From NCBI RefSeq assembly GCF_900110215.1, contig NZ_FOCX01000017.1, positions 1-64,000 of the forward strand: a stretch of DNA of 64,000 nt. Direction: 5' to 3'. Source of the stretch: Halorientalis persicus (GTDB taxonomy: Archaea > Halobacteriota > Halobacteria > Halobacteriales > Haloarculaceae). Shown here one piece after another: positions 1 through 7,659 of this stretch (positions are counted from its first letter, which is position 1; every line of letters begins with the position of its first letter). The notes under the pieces are model-generated. The model did not search any database. It was not told where the DNA came from and saw nothing but the letters and a program-made list of their open reading frames with translations. The translations under genes were made by a program, and so were the position numbers.

Positions 1-232
1 TGAAGTACCATTCTTTCAGCGAGAGCTTCGAATGAGCAAATATCGTGCCGGTCTTGTCGTTGAACGTCCGGCCGCAATTCTTACACAGATACCGCTGATA
101 CTCCCGATAGCTGCCGTTTCTGACCGTCAGGTCAGAACGGCAGCGGGGGCACTCAACGCCATCACACCAGCGAACCTGCTGCAACAGGTCCGCTGCAGCC
201 GATTCCGACACGAACCGGCTTATTGGGAACAT
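1..232 (-). CDS. IS1595-family transposase, N-terminal fragment
   Basis: Read on the minus strand from ATG at 232 and running off the left edge. The fragment begins MFPISRFVSESAAADLLQQV and carries two zinc knuckles (ECPRCRSD and LCKNCGRT), then TGTIFAHSKLSLKEW. This zinc-ribbon plus TGTIF..SK.....W pattern is that of the N-terminal domain of IS1595-type transposases, which cut and join the ends of their element. The DDE-type core lies outside the window. The element end should fall between here and the lipoprotein gene at 293. Confidence 0.75.
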   Translation of the reverse strand, partial: MFPISRFVSESAAADLLQQVRWCDGVECPRCRSDLTVRNGSYREYQRYLCKNCGRTFNDKTGTIFAHSKLSLKEWYF

Positions 233-292
233 ATCGGGCACCGCTGGCGCGGTGCCCTTGCCCTCTTCGACATTCAGCCGCAGCTCTCGCTA

Positions 293-523
293 TCAACAAT
301 CTCCTTCGCAAGAGCGTTCCAATATAAATGTTAGAGTGACGCTTCTCAACCCAAGATCAGGCTGTCGAACATCGTAGATCGATAGTTCCATTTCATCGAC
401 CGGCGGTGGCATCGGTGTCGGAGTTGGCGTCTCCTCGTTTTGTCCACCGGATTGGTCTGTGCACCCAGCAAATCCTGCAATTCCAACTCCACAAATTGAC
501 TTAAATACTGCACGCCGTTTCAT
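293..523 (-). CDS. Short lipoprotein, probably truncated by the neighbouring IS
   Basis: 76 residues. It starts MKRRAVFKSICGVGIAGFAGC, a twin-arginine-like haloarchaeal signal with a lipobox (FAGC) at Cys21, followed by a Thr/Pro-rich linker (TPTPTPMPPP) and a short beta-rich stretch. Haloarchaeal lipoproteins of this design are usually longer, and the frame stops about 60 nt from the transposase start, so the C-terminal part was probably displaced by the IS insertion. Anchored outside the membrane; function unknown. Confidence 0.5.
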   Translation of the reverse strand: MKRRAVFKSICGVGIAGFAGCTDQSGGQNEETPTPTPMPPPVDEMELSIYDVRQPDLGLRSVTLTFILERSCEGDC

Positions 524-952
524 GTGTATATACGATCATTTCTGTATTAATAAGAGTATGCCATCAGACGGCGATACCGTTCCGATACTCGTCAACAGTG
601 ATATTCGGAGCGGGATTTTCCGCAGGTGAACCATCGACTGTTTGGAGACTGATCAGCGGCCGTTCCGCTCGCGGAATCGGCCGAAACCACGCATCACTGA
701 ACCGCTGTACTCGCTGTCGTCTCATCCCCTGGCGGAGAATTTGATATAGCAATACATGGTTTACAAGTCGGCGCTCGGACGCTGGTTGTGGGATATTACT
801 TCAGAATAGAGTAAACTATGTCGTGTATTTCCGACTATTCTCGCCCATAGCGGTGCGATTCGGGCCGCGAGTCGGGCGACAGTTCGCGGTACCGGCGGAT
901 GAAAACTGTACCGTCGCTTTTTGTACTCCCGAGATGTAGCGTCATCGAAGGG
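524..952. other. Largely non-coding stretch
   Basis: Apart from the doubtful 62-codon frame at 564-752, I see no gene between the lipoprotein and the UspA start. AT-rich segments near 525-560 and 745-765 could hold promoters for the minus-strand reading frames. Confidence 0.4.
564..752 (-). CDS. Possible small hypothetical protein
   Basis: 62-residue open frame (MLYQILRQGMRRQRVQRFSD...). It is Arg-rich at the N-terminus and lacks the acidic bias of most proteins here. I do not recognise it. It may be a remnant rather than a working gene. Confidence 0.2.
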   Translation of the reverse strand: MLYQILRQGMRRQRVQRFSDAWFRPIPRAERPLISLQTVDGSPAENPAPNITVDEYRNGIAV

Positions 953-1840
953 ATGTACGAGCGGATTCTCATACCGACGGACGGAAGCGACCACGCAATA
1001 CGTGCAGCCGAACACGCGATGGCGCTCGCACGGGCGTTCGATGCGTCGGTGCGTGTGATCGGGGTCGTCGATATACAGGATTCTGCGGGGCCGTTCAACG
1101 CGGGCGGCGTCGACGATGCGTTCGTCGAGACGCTGCATTCACAGGCCAGTGAATCGATCGAGGCTGTCGAGGCACTCACGGACCAGCGAGTGGAGACGGA
1201 TATCATCGAAGGGACGCCCGCGAACTGCATCGCCGACGACGCCGCGGAATTCGACGCAGACCTGATCGTGATGGGGACCCACGGCCGAACGGGCGTCCAT
1301 CGTTACGTGGTCGGAAGCGTGACCGAGCGAGTCGTCCGGCTCGCCGACGCACCCGTGCTGACGGCCAGGGCTGGTGTCGAGCTCGGCCCTGCTGGAGGCT
1401 GTGACGACGTGTTGATCCCGACTGACGGGAGCGACCTGGCGAGTGTCGCCGTCGAGCACGGGATCGCGATCGCCGAACAGTTCGACGCTCGGGTTCACGC
1501 CGTCTCGATCGTCGACGTGGGTGACCTCGCGATGCGGGTCGAGTACACACCACCGACCGAGGCGCTCGAACGGGTCCGCGACCAACGGACCGAGGCGACC
1601 GAGGCAATCGCCGACCGGGCGCGTGAAGCCGGGCTCGAGGTACGAACTGCGGTCCGTGAGGGGTTCCCCGCGGAGGACCTGATCGAGTATGCGGACGAGG
1701 AAGGTATCGATCTACTCGCGATGGGGACGCACGGTCGGACCGGTCTGAATCGGTTCCTCCTGGGGAGTACCACCGAGCGGATCATCCGGCACGCCGACGC
1801 ACCAGTCCTCGCGGTGAACGCCCGCGAACGGGACGACTGA
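953..1840 (+). CDS. Tandem UspA universal stress protein
   Basis: 295 residues, two UspA domains in tandem. Each begins with an ILIPTDGSD-type strand (residues 5-13 and 154-161) and ends with the nucleotide-binding signature GTHGRTG followed by GS.TER (about 108-125 and 253-270), the ATP-binding form of the family. The frame is open upstream to an ATG at 899, but MYERILIPTDGSD matches the usual UspA N-terminus, so 953 is preferred. Cytoplasmic stress-response protein. The next gene is convergent, with its stop 1 nt away. Confidence 0.93.
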   Translation: MYERILIPTDGSDHAIRAAEHAMALARAFDASVRVIGVVDIQDSAGPFNAGGVDDAFVETLHSQASESIEAVEALTDQRVETDIIEGTPANCIADDAAEFDADLIVMGTHGRTGVHRYVVGSVTERVVRLADAPVLTARAGVELGPAGGCDDVLIPTDGSDLASVAVEHGIAIAEQFDARVHAVSIVDVGDLAMRVEYTPPTEALERVRDQRTEATEAIADRAREAGLEVRTAVREGFPAEDLIEYADEEGIDLLAMGTHGRTGLNRFLLGSTTERIIRHADAPVLAVNARERDD

Positions 1841-1841
1841 C

Positions 1842-3104
1842 CTACTCGCCGCCGGCTCCGGCGAGTCGGTACGGAAGCGTCGCGTAGACGAGCGCGTTGT
1901 CCCGGAGCGCGTCGACGGTGGTGTACTCGTCGACGGCGTGGACGGTGTCCGTCCCGAGTCCGAACTCGACGGTCGGGATACCGGCGTTCCGCAGTTTTTT
2001 CGCGTCACCGCCACCCGTCGCGCTCCGGCGGAAGATCCGGTCGCCGGTCACGGCTCCCGCCGCCTCGGTCACGGCCGTGACCAGCGGACTGTCGAGTGAC
2101 TCGTACGTCCCGACGCTCCAGGACACGTCCTCGATACGGATTCCCTCACAGTCCGCCGCACAGTCCCGGATTCCCCGGAGCACGTCGCGTGTCTGGACGC
2201 CCGCAGTCAGTCGAATGTCGAGCCGGGCGGTCGCCGACGCCGGGACGCTGTTGACGCTGTCGCCGCCCTCGATACTTCCGAGGTTGATCGTCGGATACGC
2301 GAACAGGTCACGTGCCGTGGCTTCGCCCAGCGTCGGCGCGTAATACTCGACGGACTCCGAGACGATGGCTTCGATCTCGGGGGCTAACTCGAACTGCTCT
2401 GTCCCGAACTCCCGGCGGATGCGCTCGACGGCGTCGTAAAGCCGGTCGATAGCGTTCACCCCGAGTACCGGTCGCGACCCGTGTGCGGCGGTGCCGTCGG
2501 CAGTTAGCGTCAGCCACACGCTCCCCTTGTCCGCGACGGTCACGGAGTGTCGGCCGCGCTCGCAGGTCGTCTCCCCGATCACGCACCAGTTGGCGTCGAG
2601 TCGGCCGCTGTCGACCAGTGTCGGCAACCCCGGCGCGCCGGCGATCTCCTCGTCGCTCACGAACGCGAACTGGAGCGTTACCGGCGGTCTCGTCCCGGTC
2701 TGGACGTAGGCCGAAGCCACCGTCAGCAGAGCCGCGAGCGCGCCCTTCATGTCGGTCGCGCCGCGGCCGTAGATTCGATCCCCGGCCCGTTCGCCGAGCG
2801 GATCGTGGTCCCACGCCGCCGCGTTGTAGGGTACCGTATCGAAGTGCCCGTTGTACAGCAGTGTCCGGTCCGAAGCACCAGGAATCGTCGCCAACAGGTT
2901 CGGCTTGGCGGGATCGGCGACGACCCGCTCGGTCTCGACCCCGAGCGCCGCGAACCGCTCTTCGACGGCGTCCGCGATGGCACGGGTGTCCCCGGGAGGG
3001 TTCGTCGTGTCGAACGACAGCAGGGTTAGCAGCCGGTCGACGCTCTCGTCCACCCGACGCTCGACGGCGTCCGTCAGCGCCTCCGGCGGTCGGTCAGCCG
3101 CCAT
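1842..3104 (-). CDS. M20-family metallopeptidase (ArgE/DapE-like)
   Basis: 420 residues, the usual length for M20 deacylases. Metal and catalytic motifs are in order: GHFDTVP (His87, Asp89), GRGATDMKG (Asp118), SDEE (151-153) and a late His in GTDTVHAVDE, with a dimerisation lid between (AAHGSRP). It would hydrolyse an N-acyl or N-succinyl amino acid or a small peptide in the cytoplasm. The substrate cannot be told from sequence; acetylornithine deacetylase and succinyl-diaminopimelate desuccinylase are the nearest named activities. Confidence 0.88.
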   Translation of the reverse strand: MAADRPPEALTDAVERRVDESVDRLLTLLSFDTTNPPGDTRAIADAVEERFAALGVETERVVADPAKPNLLATIPGASDRTLLYNGHFDTVPYNAAAWDHDPLGERAGDRIYGRGATDMKGALAALLTVASAYVQTGTRPPVTLQFAFVSDEEIAGAPGLPTLVDSGRLDANWCVIGETTCERGRHSVTVADKGSVWLTLTADGTAAHGSRPVLGVNAIDRLYDAVERIRREFGTEQFELAPEIEAIVSESVEYYAPTLGEATARDLFAYPTINLGSIEGGDSVNSVPASATARLDIRLTAGVQTRDVLRGIRDCAADCEGIRIEDVSWSVGTYESLDSPLVTAVTEAAGAVTGDRIFRRSATGGGDAKKLRNAGIPTVEFGLGTDTVHAVDEYTTVDALRDNALVYATLPYRLAGAGGE

Positions 3105-3112
3105 CCCGTCGG

Positions 3113-3334
3113 TCAGCGCTCCGTGTCACACGTGTCGATCCCGGCACCAGCGTAGATCGGACACCGCTGGGTCGTGCCGGTGACGACCAGTACGACACCG
3201 ATCAGGGCGATGACCGCACCGGCCGCGACTCCCGCCGTCCAGTACCCGCCCACGGCAGCCACACCTGCGATCGCGACCAATGCGCCGAGCGCGATCCGCA
3301 CTGTCCGGTCCAGACTCCCGACGTTTCGATCCAT
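3113..3334 (-). CDS. YgaP-like DUF2892 membrane protein
   Basis: 73 residues: MDRNVGSLDRTVRIALG followed by two hydrophobic helices (about 17-33 and 36-53) and a short tail with Cys58 and Cys69. N-x-G-x-x-D-R is the hallmark of DUF2892, the membrane part of YgaP-type rhodaneses, often found with sulfur genes. ATG at 3334 is chosen over a long upstream extension because of this motif. An AGTATTGT-like box lies 23 nt upstream. It runs toward the M20 gene, 8 nt away. Confidence 0.8.
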   Translation of the reverse strand: MDRNVGSLDRTVRIALGALVAIAGVAAVGGYWTAGVAAGAVIALIGVVLVVTGTTQRCPIYAGAGIDTCDTER

Positions 3335-3356
3335 ACACCACCCTACGGACCGAACG

Positions 3357-3363
3357 GTATTGT
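3357..3363 (+). promoter_or_regulatory. GTATTGT box upstream of the DUF2892 gene
   Basis: GGTATTGT is followed by an AT-rich stretch holding a minus-strand TATA-like element and an ACAAC half site. It sits 23 nt before the start codon, where it would overlap the core promoter of a leaderless transcript. One of the recurrent boxes of the sulfur island. Confidence 0.5.
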
Positions 3364-3468
3364 ATATTGTGGGTATTATACACAACGTAGAATCGATCAG
3401 ATGCGATCCATGGATCACGATCACTTGCGAGCGATGTCCGTCAGAATCTGGCGGTCCCGCGCCCACCC

Positions 3469-3476
3469 AGTATTGT
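3469..3476 (+). promoter_or_regulatory. AGTATTGT box upstream of thioredoxin
   Basis: Exact AGTATTGT 49 nt before the thioredoxin start, followed by GGAGTTGCCACAAAACAAC, which contains an inverted GTTG...CAAC pair. Confidence 0.55.
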
Positions 3477-3524
3477 GGAGTTGCCACAAAACAACTAAGT
3501 AGTGCCAGGGCGTATCGTACGGTG

Positions 3525-3929
3525 ATGAGCGAGAACCGATCCATCGACGACATCAAGGAAGAGAAGATCGAGGAACTGCGCGAGTCGGCCGACGGGAGCG
3601 CCAACGGGTCGCCGTCCGAACCGGTTCACATCGGGTCGCCCGGCGACCTCTCGGAGACCGTCGACGAGAACGATGTGGTCCTCGTGGACTTCTACGCGGA
3701 CTGGTGTGGTCCCTGCAAGATGCTCGAACCGACCGTCGAGGAACTCGCGGCCGAGACGGACGCGGCCGTCGCGAAGGTCGACGTGGACCGGAATCAGCAA
3801 CTCGCCGGCCAGTACGGCGTCCAGGGCGTCCCCATGCTCTTGCTGTTCGCCGACGGCGAACCCGTCGAGAAGATGGTCGGCGTCCAGAGCAAGGACGACC
3901 TCGCCGGCCTGATCGACGCGCACAACTAG
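3525..3929 (+). CDS. trxA: Thioredoxin
   Basis: 134 residues with the classical active site YADWCGPCKML (Cys61, Cys64) and the cis-proline loop GVPM. Residues 1-35 form a charged helical extension, common in haloarchaeal thioredoxins. Cytoplasmic dithiol-disulfide oxidoreductase that reduces disulfides and persulfides. ATG at 3525 is taken as start; GTG at 3522 is possible. The AGTATTGT box upstream ties it to the neighbouring sulfur genes. Confidence 0.93.
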   Translation: MSENRSIDDIKEEKIEELRESADGSANGSPSEPVHIGSPGDLSETVDENDVVLVDFYADWCGPCKMLEPTVEELAAETDAAVAKVDVDRNQQLAGQYGVQGVPMLLLFADGEPVEKMVGVQSKDDLAGLIDAHN

Positions 3930-3945
3930 GCGGCCGTCGCCGGCC

Positions 3946-4488
3946 CTAGTAGTTCTTTTCGCCCGCTTCGATCGGCACCGCTAGCCAGTTCTCCGTCGGC
4001 GGGAGCGGACACTCGTATCGATCCGAGTACGCACAGGTCGGGTTGTACGCCTCGTTGAAATCGAGGATCCAGGTTCCCCGATCGGTCCGGTGCTGATCGG
4101 GTTCGAGGTCGATGTACCGGCCCGCGCCGTATGTCGCCTCGCCGCTGGTCGCGTCGCGGAACGGCACCCAGAGCCGATCCTCCTCCGGATCCCCTTTGTA
4201 GGCAGTCACGGTGACTGGCTCACCGTCGATTTCGACGGTGAACTCGCCCCACGCGAGATACTCCTGTTCGCCGTCCGTACTGGTCCCGACGACGACTCGC
4301 TCGGGCTCGTCGTAGGCCTCGAGTTCCACCTCGAACCGGTAAGCAGGGTCGACCGGGAAGTAGTCCAGCCCGTCGAAGTCCGCCCGCTCGTCCTCCGGGA
4401 TCGGTGACCGCGGGTCCTCCCCGAAATACCGGTCTTTCTGGCGTCGCTGTGCCTCGATGTCGTCGATCCAGTCCTCGGCGGTCGCCAT
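3946..4488 (-). CDS. DUF1684 family protein
   Basis: 180 residues, full length for DUF1684. The family signature is clear near the C-terminus: ILDFNEAYNPTCAYSDRYEC followed by PLPPTENWLAVPIEAGEK. The first third is acidic with D/E-rich helices. The family is cytoplasmic, widespread, and has no proven biochemical role. It is convergent with thioredoxin. Confidence 0.88.
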   Translation of the reverse strand: MATAEDWIDDIEAQRRQKDRYFGEDPRSPIPEDERADFDGLDYFPVDPAYRFEVELEAYDEPERVVVGTSTDGEQEYLAWGEFTVEIDGEPVTVTAYKGDPEEDRLWVPFRDATSGEATYGAGRYIDLEPDQHRTDRGTWILDFNEAYNPTCAYSDRYECPLPPTENWLAVPIEAGEKNY

Positions 4489-4627
4489 AATCGCAGTTTT
4501 GTTCTATACAGACAAAAGCGCGTCGCCCGACACCACCGTGTGACGCTATCTTACCGTCTCCGGGAACGATTCGCCGGTCGAAGTGCGGTGGTTCGGACGC
4601 GATACGCACTGCGAGGTGCCACTACTG

Positions 4628-4650
4628 GTATTGTAAAATAAACGCAATAC
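4628..4650 (+). promoter_or_regulatory. Inverted GTATTG-N11-CAATAC operator with TATA-like element
   Basis: GTATTG (4628-4633) and CAATAC (4645-4650) form an inverted repeat separated by 11 nt, followed directly by CTTTATTA and the ATG at 4681, about 30 nt on. This is the most symmetric instance of the AGTATTGT-type box and places a dimeric regulator on the core promoter of a leaderless mRNA. Confidence 0.55.
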
Positions 4651-4680
4651 TTTATTAGCGGGGCGGTCGTAGTTTCGTGT

Positions 4681-6078
4681 ATGACAGCACCAGTAGTCGT
4701 GGTCGGCGGTGACGCGGCGGGGATGAGTGCCGCGAGCAAGTTCAAACGCGACGCGCCGGACCGGGAGCTCGTCGTGTTCGAGCGCGGCCAGTGGGTGTCC
4801 TACGGTGCGTGTGGCCTGCCCTACTACGTGAAGGGGGCGGTCGAGACGCTCGAGGACCTCGTCTCGGTGACGCCCGAGGAGTTCGTCGAGGAGCGAGACA
4901 TCGATCTCCGAACGAACCACGAAGTGACGGCCATCGACCGTGACGACCGGACGGTGACCGTGGAGGGGCCCGACGGCGAGTTCGAGCAGTCCTACAGCGA
5001 CCTGCTGGTCGCGACGGGGGCTCGTGCCGTCGAACCGCCGCTGGACGGAATGGACAAGGACGGCGTGTTCACCCTCCACAGCATGGGTGCGGGGGCCGAC
5101 ATCAGGCGGGCGCTGGGCGTCGAGACGCCCTCGGTGGACTCCCGCGAGGCCGCGGCCGACTACGCCGACGCCGAGTCCCCCGAGTCGGTCGGTATCATCG
5201 GCGGCGGCTACGTCGGCATCGAGATGGCCGAGGCGTTCGCCGAGCGCGGCCTCGACGTGCACCTCTTCGAGATGTTGCCCCACACGCTCCAGCCGTTCGG
5301 GGCCGAGGCGGCCGCCACCGTCGAGGACCACCTCCGCGAGGAGGGGATCGACCTCCATCTGGACACGGCGGTGGAGGGTATCCGTGGCGACGAGCGCGTC
5401 TCCGCCATCGCCGCGGGCGATGCAGACGTCCCCGTCGACCTCGCGCTGGTCGGCGTCGGCGTCGCGCCGAACACGGACCTCGCCGAGGACGCGGGCATCG
5501 AAGTCGGGGAGACTGGTGCCATCGCGACCGACGAGTACGGACGGACGAACGACGACCACGTCTACGCCGCCGGCGACTGCGCCGAGGCGACCCACGTCGT
5601 GACGGGCGAGCCCGATCACGTCCCGCTCGCGCTGACCGCCAACCGCGCCGGCCGCGCCATCGGGCAGACGCTCGCTGGCGACCCGACGCCGGTCGGCGAG
5701 ATCGCCGGCACGGCCGCGGTGAAGGCCTTCGACCTCGAAGTCGCCCGCACCGGGCTGATCGACGAGGAGCGGGCCACTGAGGCCGGCTTCGACCCCGTCT
5801 CCGTGACGATCACCGCGCCGTCGCGTGCCCACTACTACCCCGGCGGCTCCGCGATCGAAATCACGATCCTCGGGGACCGCGAGAGCGGCCGCGTTCTCGG
5901 TGCGAGCATGGTCGGCCGCGAGGGCGTCGCCAAGCGCATCGACACCGTCGCCGCGGCGCTGCACGCGGAGATGACGGCCCACCAGCTCTCCTATCTCGAT
6001 CTGGCGTACGCGCCTCCGTTCAGCCCGGTGTGGGATCCTGTCCTCACTGCCGCGAAGGTCCTGGAGGGCAAACTGTGA
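4681..6078 (+). CDS. CoA-disulfide/persulfide reductase-like flavoprotein
   Basis: 465 residues. An FAD-binding GG.AAGMSAA loop (9-18) is followed by the single redox cysteine in SYGACGLPYY (Cys44), the mark of the CoA-disulfide reductase and NADH oxidase subgroup. A second dinucleotide fold (IIGGGYVGIEMAE) binds NAD(P)H, and YAAGDCAE binds FAD. The C-terminal dimerisation domain is present, with no rhodanese extension. It likely reduces CoA-type disulfides, polysulfide or sulfane sulfur with NAD(P)H in the cytoplasm. It forms an operon with two downstream genes by overlap. Confidence 0.88.
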   Translation: MTAPVVVVGGDAAGMSAASKFKRDAPDRELVVFERGQWVSYGACGLPYYVKGAVETLEDLVSVTPEEFVEERDIDLRTNHEVTAIDRDDRTVTVEGPDGEFEQSYSDLLVATGARAVEPPLDGMDKDGVFTLHSMGAGADIRRALGVETPSVDSREAAADYADAESPESVGIIGGGYVGIEMAEAFAERGLDVHLFEMLPHTLQPFGAEAAATVEDHLREEGIDLHLDTAVEGIRGDERVSAIAAGDADVPVDLALVGVGVAPNTDLAEDAGIEVGETGAIATDEYGRTNDDHVYAAGDCAEATHVVTGEPDHVPLALTANRAGRAIGQTLAGDPTPVGEIAGTAAVKAFDLEVARTGLIDEERATEAGFDPVSVTITAPSRAHYYPGGSAIEITILGDRESGRVLGASMVGREGVAKRIDTVAAALHAEMTAHQLSYLDLAYAPPFSPVWDPVLTAAKVLEGKL

Positions 6079-6296
6079 GCGGCGCGCTCACGGCTTTCGA
6101 GCGACGGTTACTGAACGAACTCGCCGAGGGAGAACGACCGCCCGCTGCGCTGGCCGTCGCACTCGACACCGACCTCGTGGCCGTCCTGGAAACCACGGCC
6201 GAACTGCAGGCTCGGGGCCTCGTGGAACGGCAGGGGTTCGACACCTGCCGGCTGACCGACCGTGGGCGTGAACACCTCGCGGAACGGCCCGTCTGA
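6075..6296 (+). CDS. Small winged-helix protein
   Basis: 73 residues from GTG at 6075, whose start overlaps the stop of the flavoprotein (GTGA). Contains a helix-turn-helix (ERRLLNELAEGERPPAALAV ... DLVAVLETTAELQARGLV) and a wing ending in RLTDRGREHL, as in PadR/MarR-like haloarchaeal DUF proteins. It may regulate locally or act as a small DNA-binding partner. The single Cys in FDTCRLTD is notable in this sulfur context. Confidence 0.7.
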   Translation: MSGALTAFERRLLNELAEGERPPAALAVALDTDLVAVLETTAELQARGLVERQGFDTCRLTDRGREHLAERPV

Positions 6297-6297
6297 G

Positions 6298-6939
6298 ATG
6301 CCTGTCGTCACCCCCTTCGAGGAACACACCGACCGGTACGACCGCTGGTTCGAGCGCCACGATGCCGCCTACGAGTCGGAACTGGCGGCCGTCCGAGACG
6401 CGTTACCGTCTGTCTCGGCCGAGGCGGTCGTCGAGATCGGCGTCGGGAGCGGCAAGTTCGCGGCCCCGCTCGACATCGGTCTCGGCGTCGACCCCTCGCG
6501 CGCGATGCTCGACCGGGCGCGCGAGCGGGGCGTCACCACGATCCAGGGCGTCGCGGAGGCAGTCCCGTTACGGGACGACAGCGTGGCCGCCGCGGCTCTC
6601 GTGACGACGATCTGTTTCGTCGACGACGTGGCGCGGACGCTGGCCGAGGCCCGCCGTGTCCTCGTTCCGGGCGGTACGCTCGCGATCGGGTTCGTCGACC
6701 GCAAGAGCCCACTGGGGGAACGGTACCGGGAGAACCAGGGTTCGAACCCCTTCTACCGCGACGCGACGTTCGTGGCGGTGCCGGACTTGCTCGACGCGAT
6801 GGGGAACGCCGGCTTCGTGGATCTCGGGACGGTCCAGACGCTGTTCGGCGAGCCGGCCAGCATGGACGAGCCCGACCCAGTCGCGTCCGGGTGGGGCGAC
6901 GGCTCGTTCGTCGTCGTCAGCGGCCGGGTGCCGGACTGA
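6298..6939 (+). CDS. Class I SAM-dependent methyltransferase
   Basis: 213 residues starting 1 nt after the winged-helix gene. Motif I is VVEIGVGSGKFA (SAM-binding glycine loop), followed by the acidic strand end LGVDPS, and a Methyltransf_11-type post-motif (VLVPGGTLAIGFVDRKSPLG). The substrate is unknown. The operon position suggests action on a sulfur metabolite or thiol, but that is inference only. Confidence 0.85.
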   Translation: MPVVTPFEEHTDRYDRWFERHDAAYESELAAVRDALPSVSAEAVVEIGVGSGKFAAPLDIGLGVDPSRAMLDRARERGVTTIQGVAEAVPLRDDSVAAAALVTTICFVDDVARTLAEARRVLVPGGTLAIGFVDRKSPLGERYRENQGSNPFYRDATFVAVPDLLDAMGNAGFVDLGTVQTLFGEPASMDEPDPVASGWGDGSFVVVSGRVPD

Positions 6940-6962
6940 CCCCGGCGACGGAAAAAGCAGGC

Positions 6963-7649
6963 TCAGTCTTCGCGCAAGTCACGCCCGAGCGCACGAGCGA
7001 CGGCGAGCAGGAAACCCATACCCGACTGTACGTCCGGGTCCCGCAACGCCCTGACCGTTCCGACGACGCCCGGCGGCTCCGGCGGCTGATCGCCGGCCTC
7101 GCCGACCGCCTCCAGGACTGATTCCAGCGAGCCGGCGACATCCTCGTCGGCGGCTGTGTCCGCGAGTTCGCCCAGGCGCGACCCGGTCGCGGTCAGGTTC
7201 TGGACCATCTCGTCGTCCATCGCCGCCGTCAACAGCGAGAGGGTGTCCGCCAGTGCGAGCACGTCGTCGAGCGTTCCCGACCGCTGGAGCCTGGCCAGCG
7301 TCTCGATGGCCTCGGCCAGCTCGCCCGCGTTCTCGCCGGCCGCTTCCCCGAGTTGGGCCGCCTCGGGCGTCGCCAGTCCGTCCGCGGCCGCGCCGAGGTT
7401 CGTGCCGGTCGCCGCCAGGTTCTGGACCATCTCGTCGTCCATCGCCGACGTGGCGACGGCCGTCCCGTCCAGCAGGTCGTTGACCTCCCCGAGGTTGTCG
7501 AGAAAGCGCGCGACCTCCTCGGGATGCTCGGCGACAGCCTCACGGACTTCCGGCGGGAGGTCGCCACCGGCGTCTGTCGTCGCGGTGTCGCCGTCCGCGT
7601 CGGCTGGCGACTCGTCCGCTCCGGCCTCGTCTTCCTGTTGTTCTGCCAT
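6963..7649 (-). CDS. DUF1641 family protein
   Basis: 228 residues from MAEQQEDEAG; an ATG three codons upstream is also in frame. A disordered acidic N-terminus is followed by helical DUF1641 sequence. AMDDEMVQNL.ATG..LG occurs twice, at about 70-87 and 142-159, showing an internal duplication. In other prokaryotes DUF1641 proteins accompany flavoprotein oxidoreductases or formate dehydrogenases. Here it is the last gene after the SQR-like flavoprotein, so it is probably an accessory partner of that enzyme. Confidence 0.8.
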   Translation of the reverse strand: MAEQQEDEAGADESPADADGDTATTDAGGDLPPEVREAVAEHPEEVARFLDNLGEVNDLLDGTAVATSAMDDEMVQNLAATGTNLGAAADGLATPEAAQLGEAAGENAGELAEAIETLARLQRSGTLDDVLALADTLSLLTAAMDDEMVQNLTATGSRLGELADTAADEDVAGSLESVLEAVGEAGDQPPEPPGVVGTVRALRDPDVQSGMGFLLAVARALGRDLRED

Positions 7650-7659
7650 GATTGTCACC

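Noticed and set aside
4546-5982. 478-codon minus-strand open frame over the CoADR-like gene
   Set aside because: High-GC antisense frame; the plus strand has clear FAD, NAD and active-site motifs.
6735-6755. tRNA T-loop-like GGGTTCGAACCCC
   Set aside because: It lies inside the methyltransferase coding region, with no acceptor, D or anticodon arms around it.
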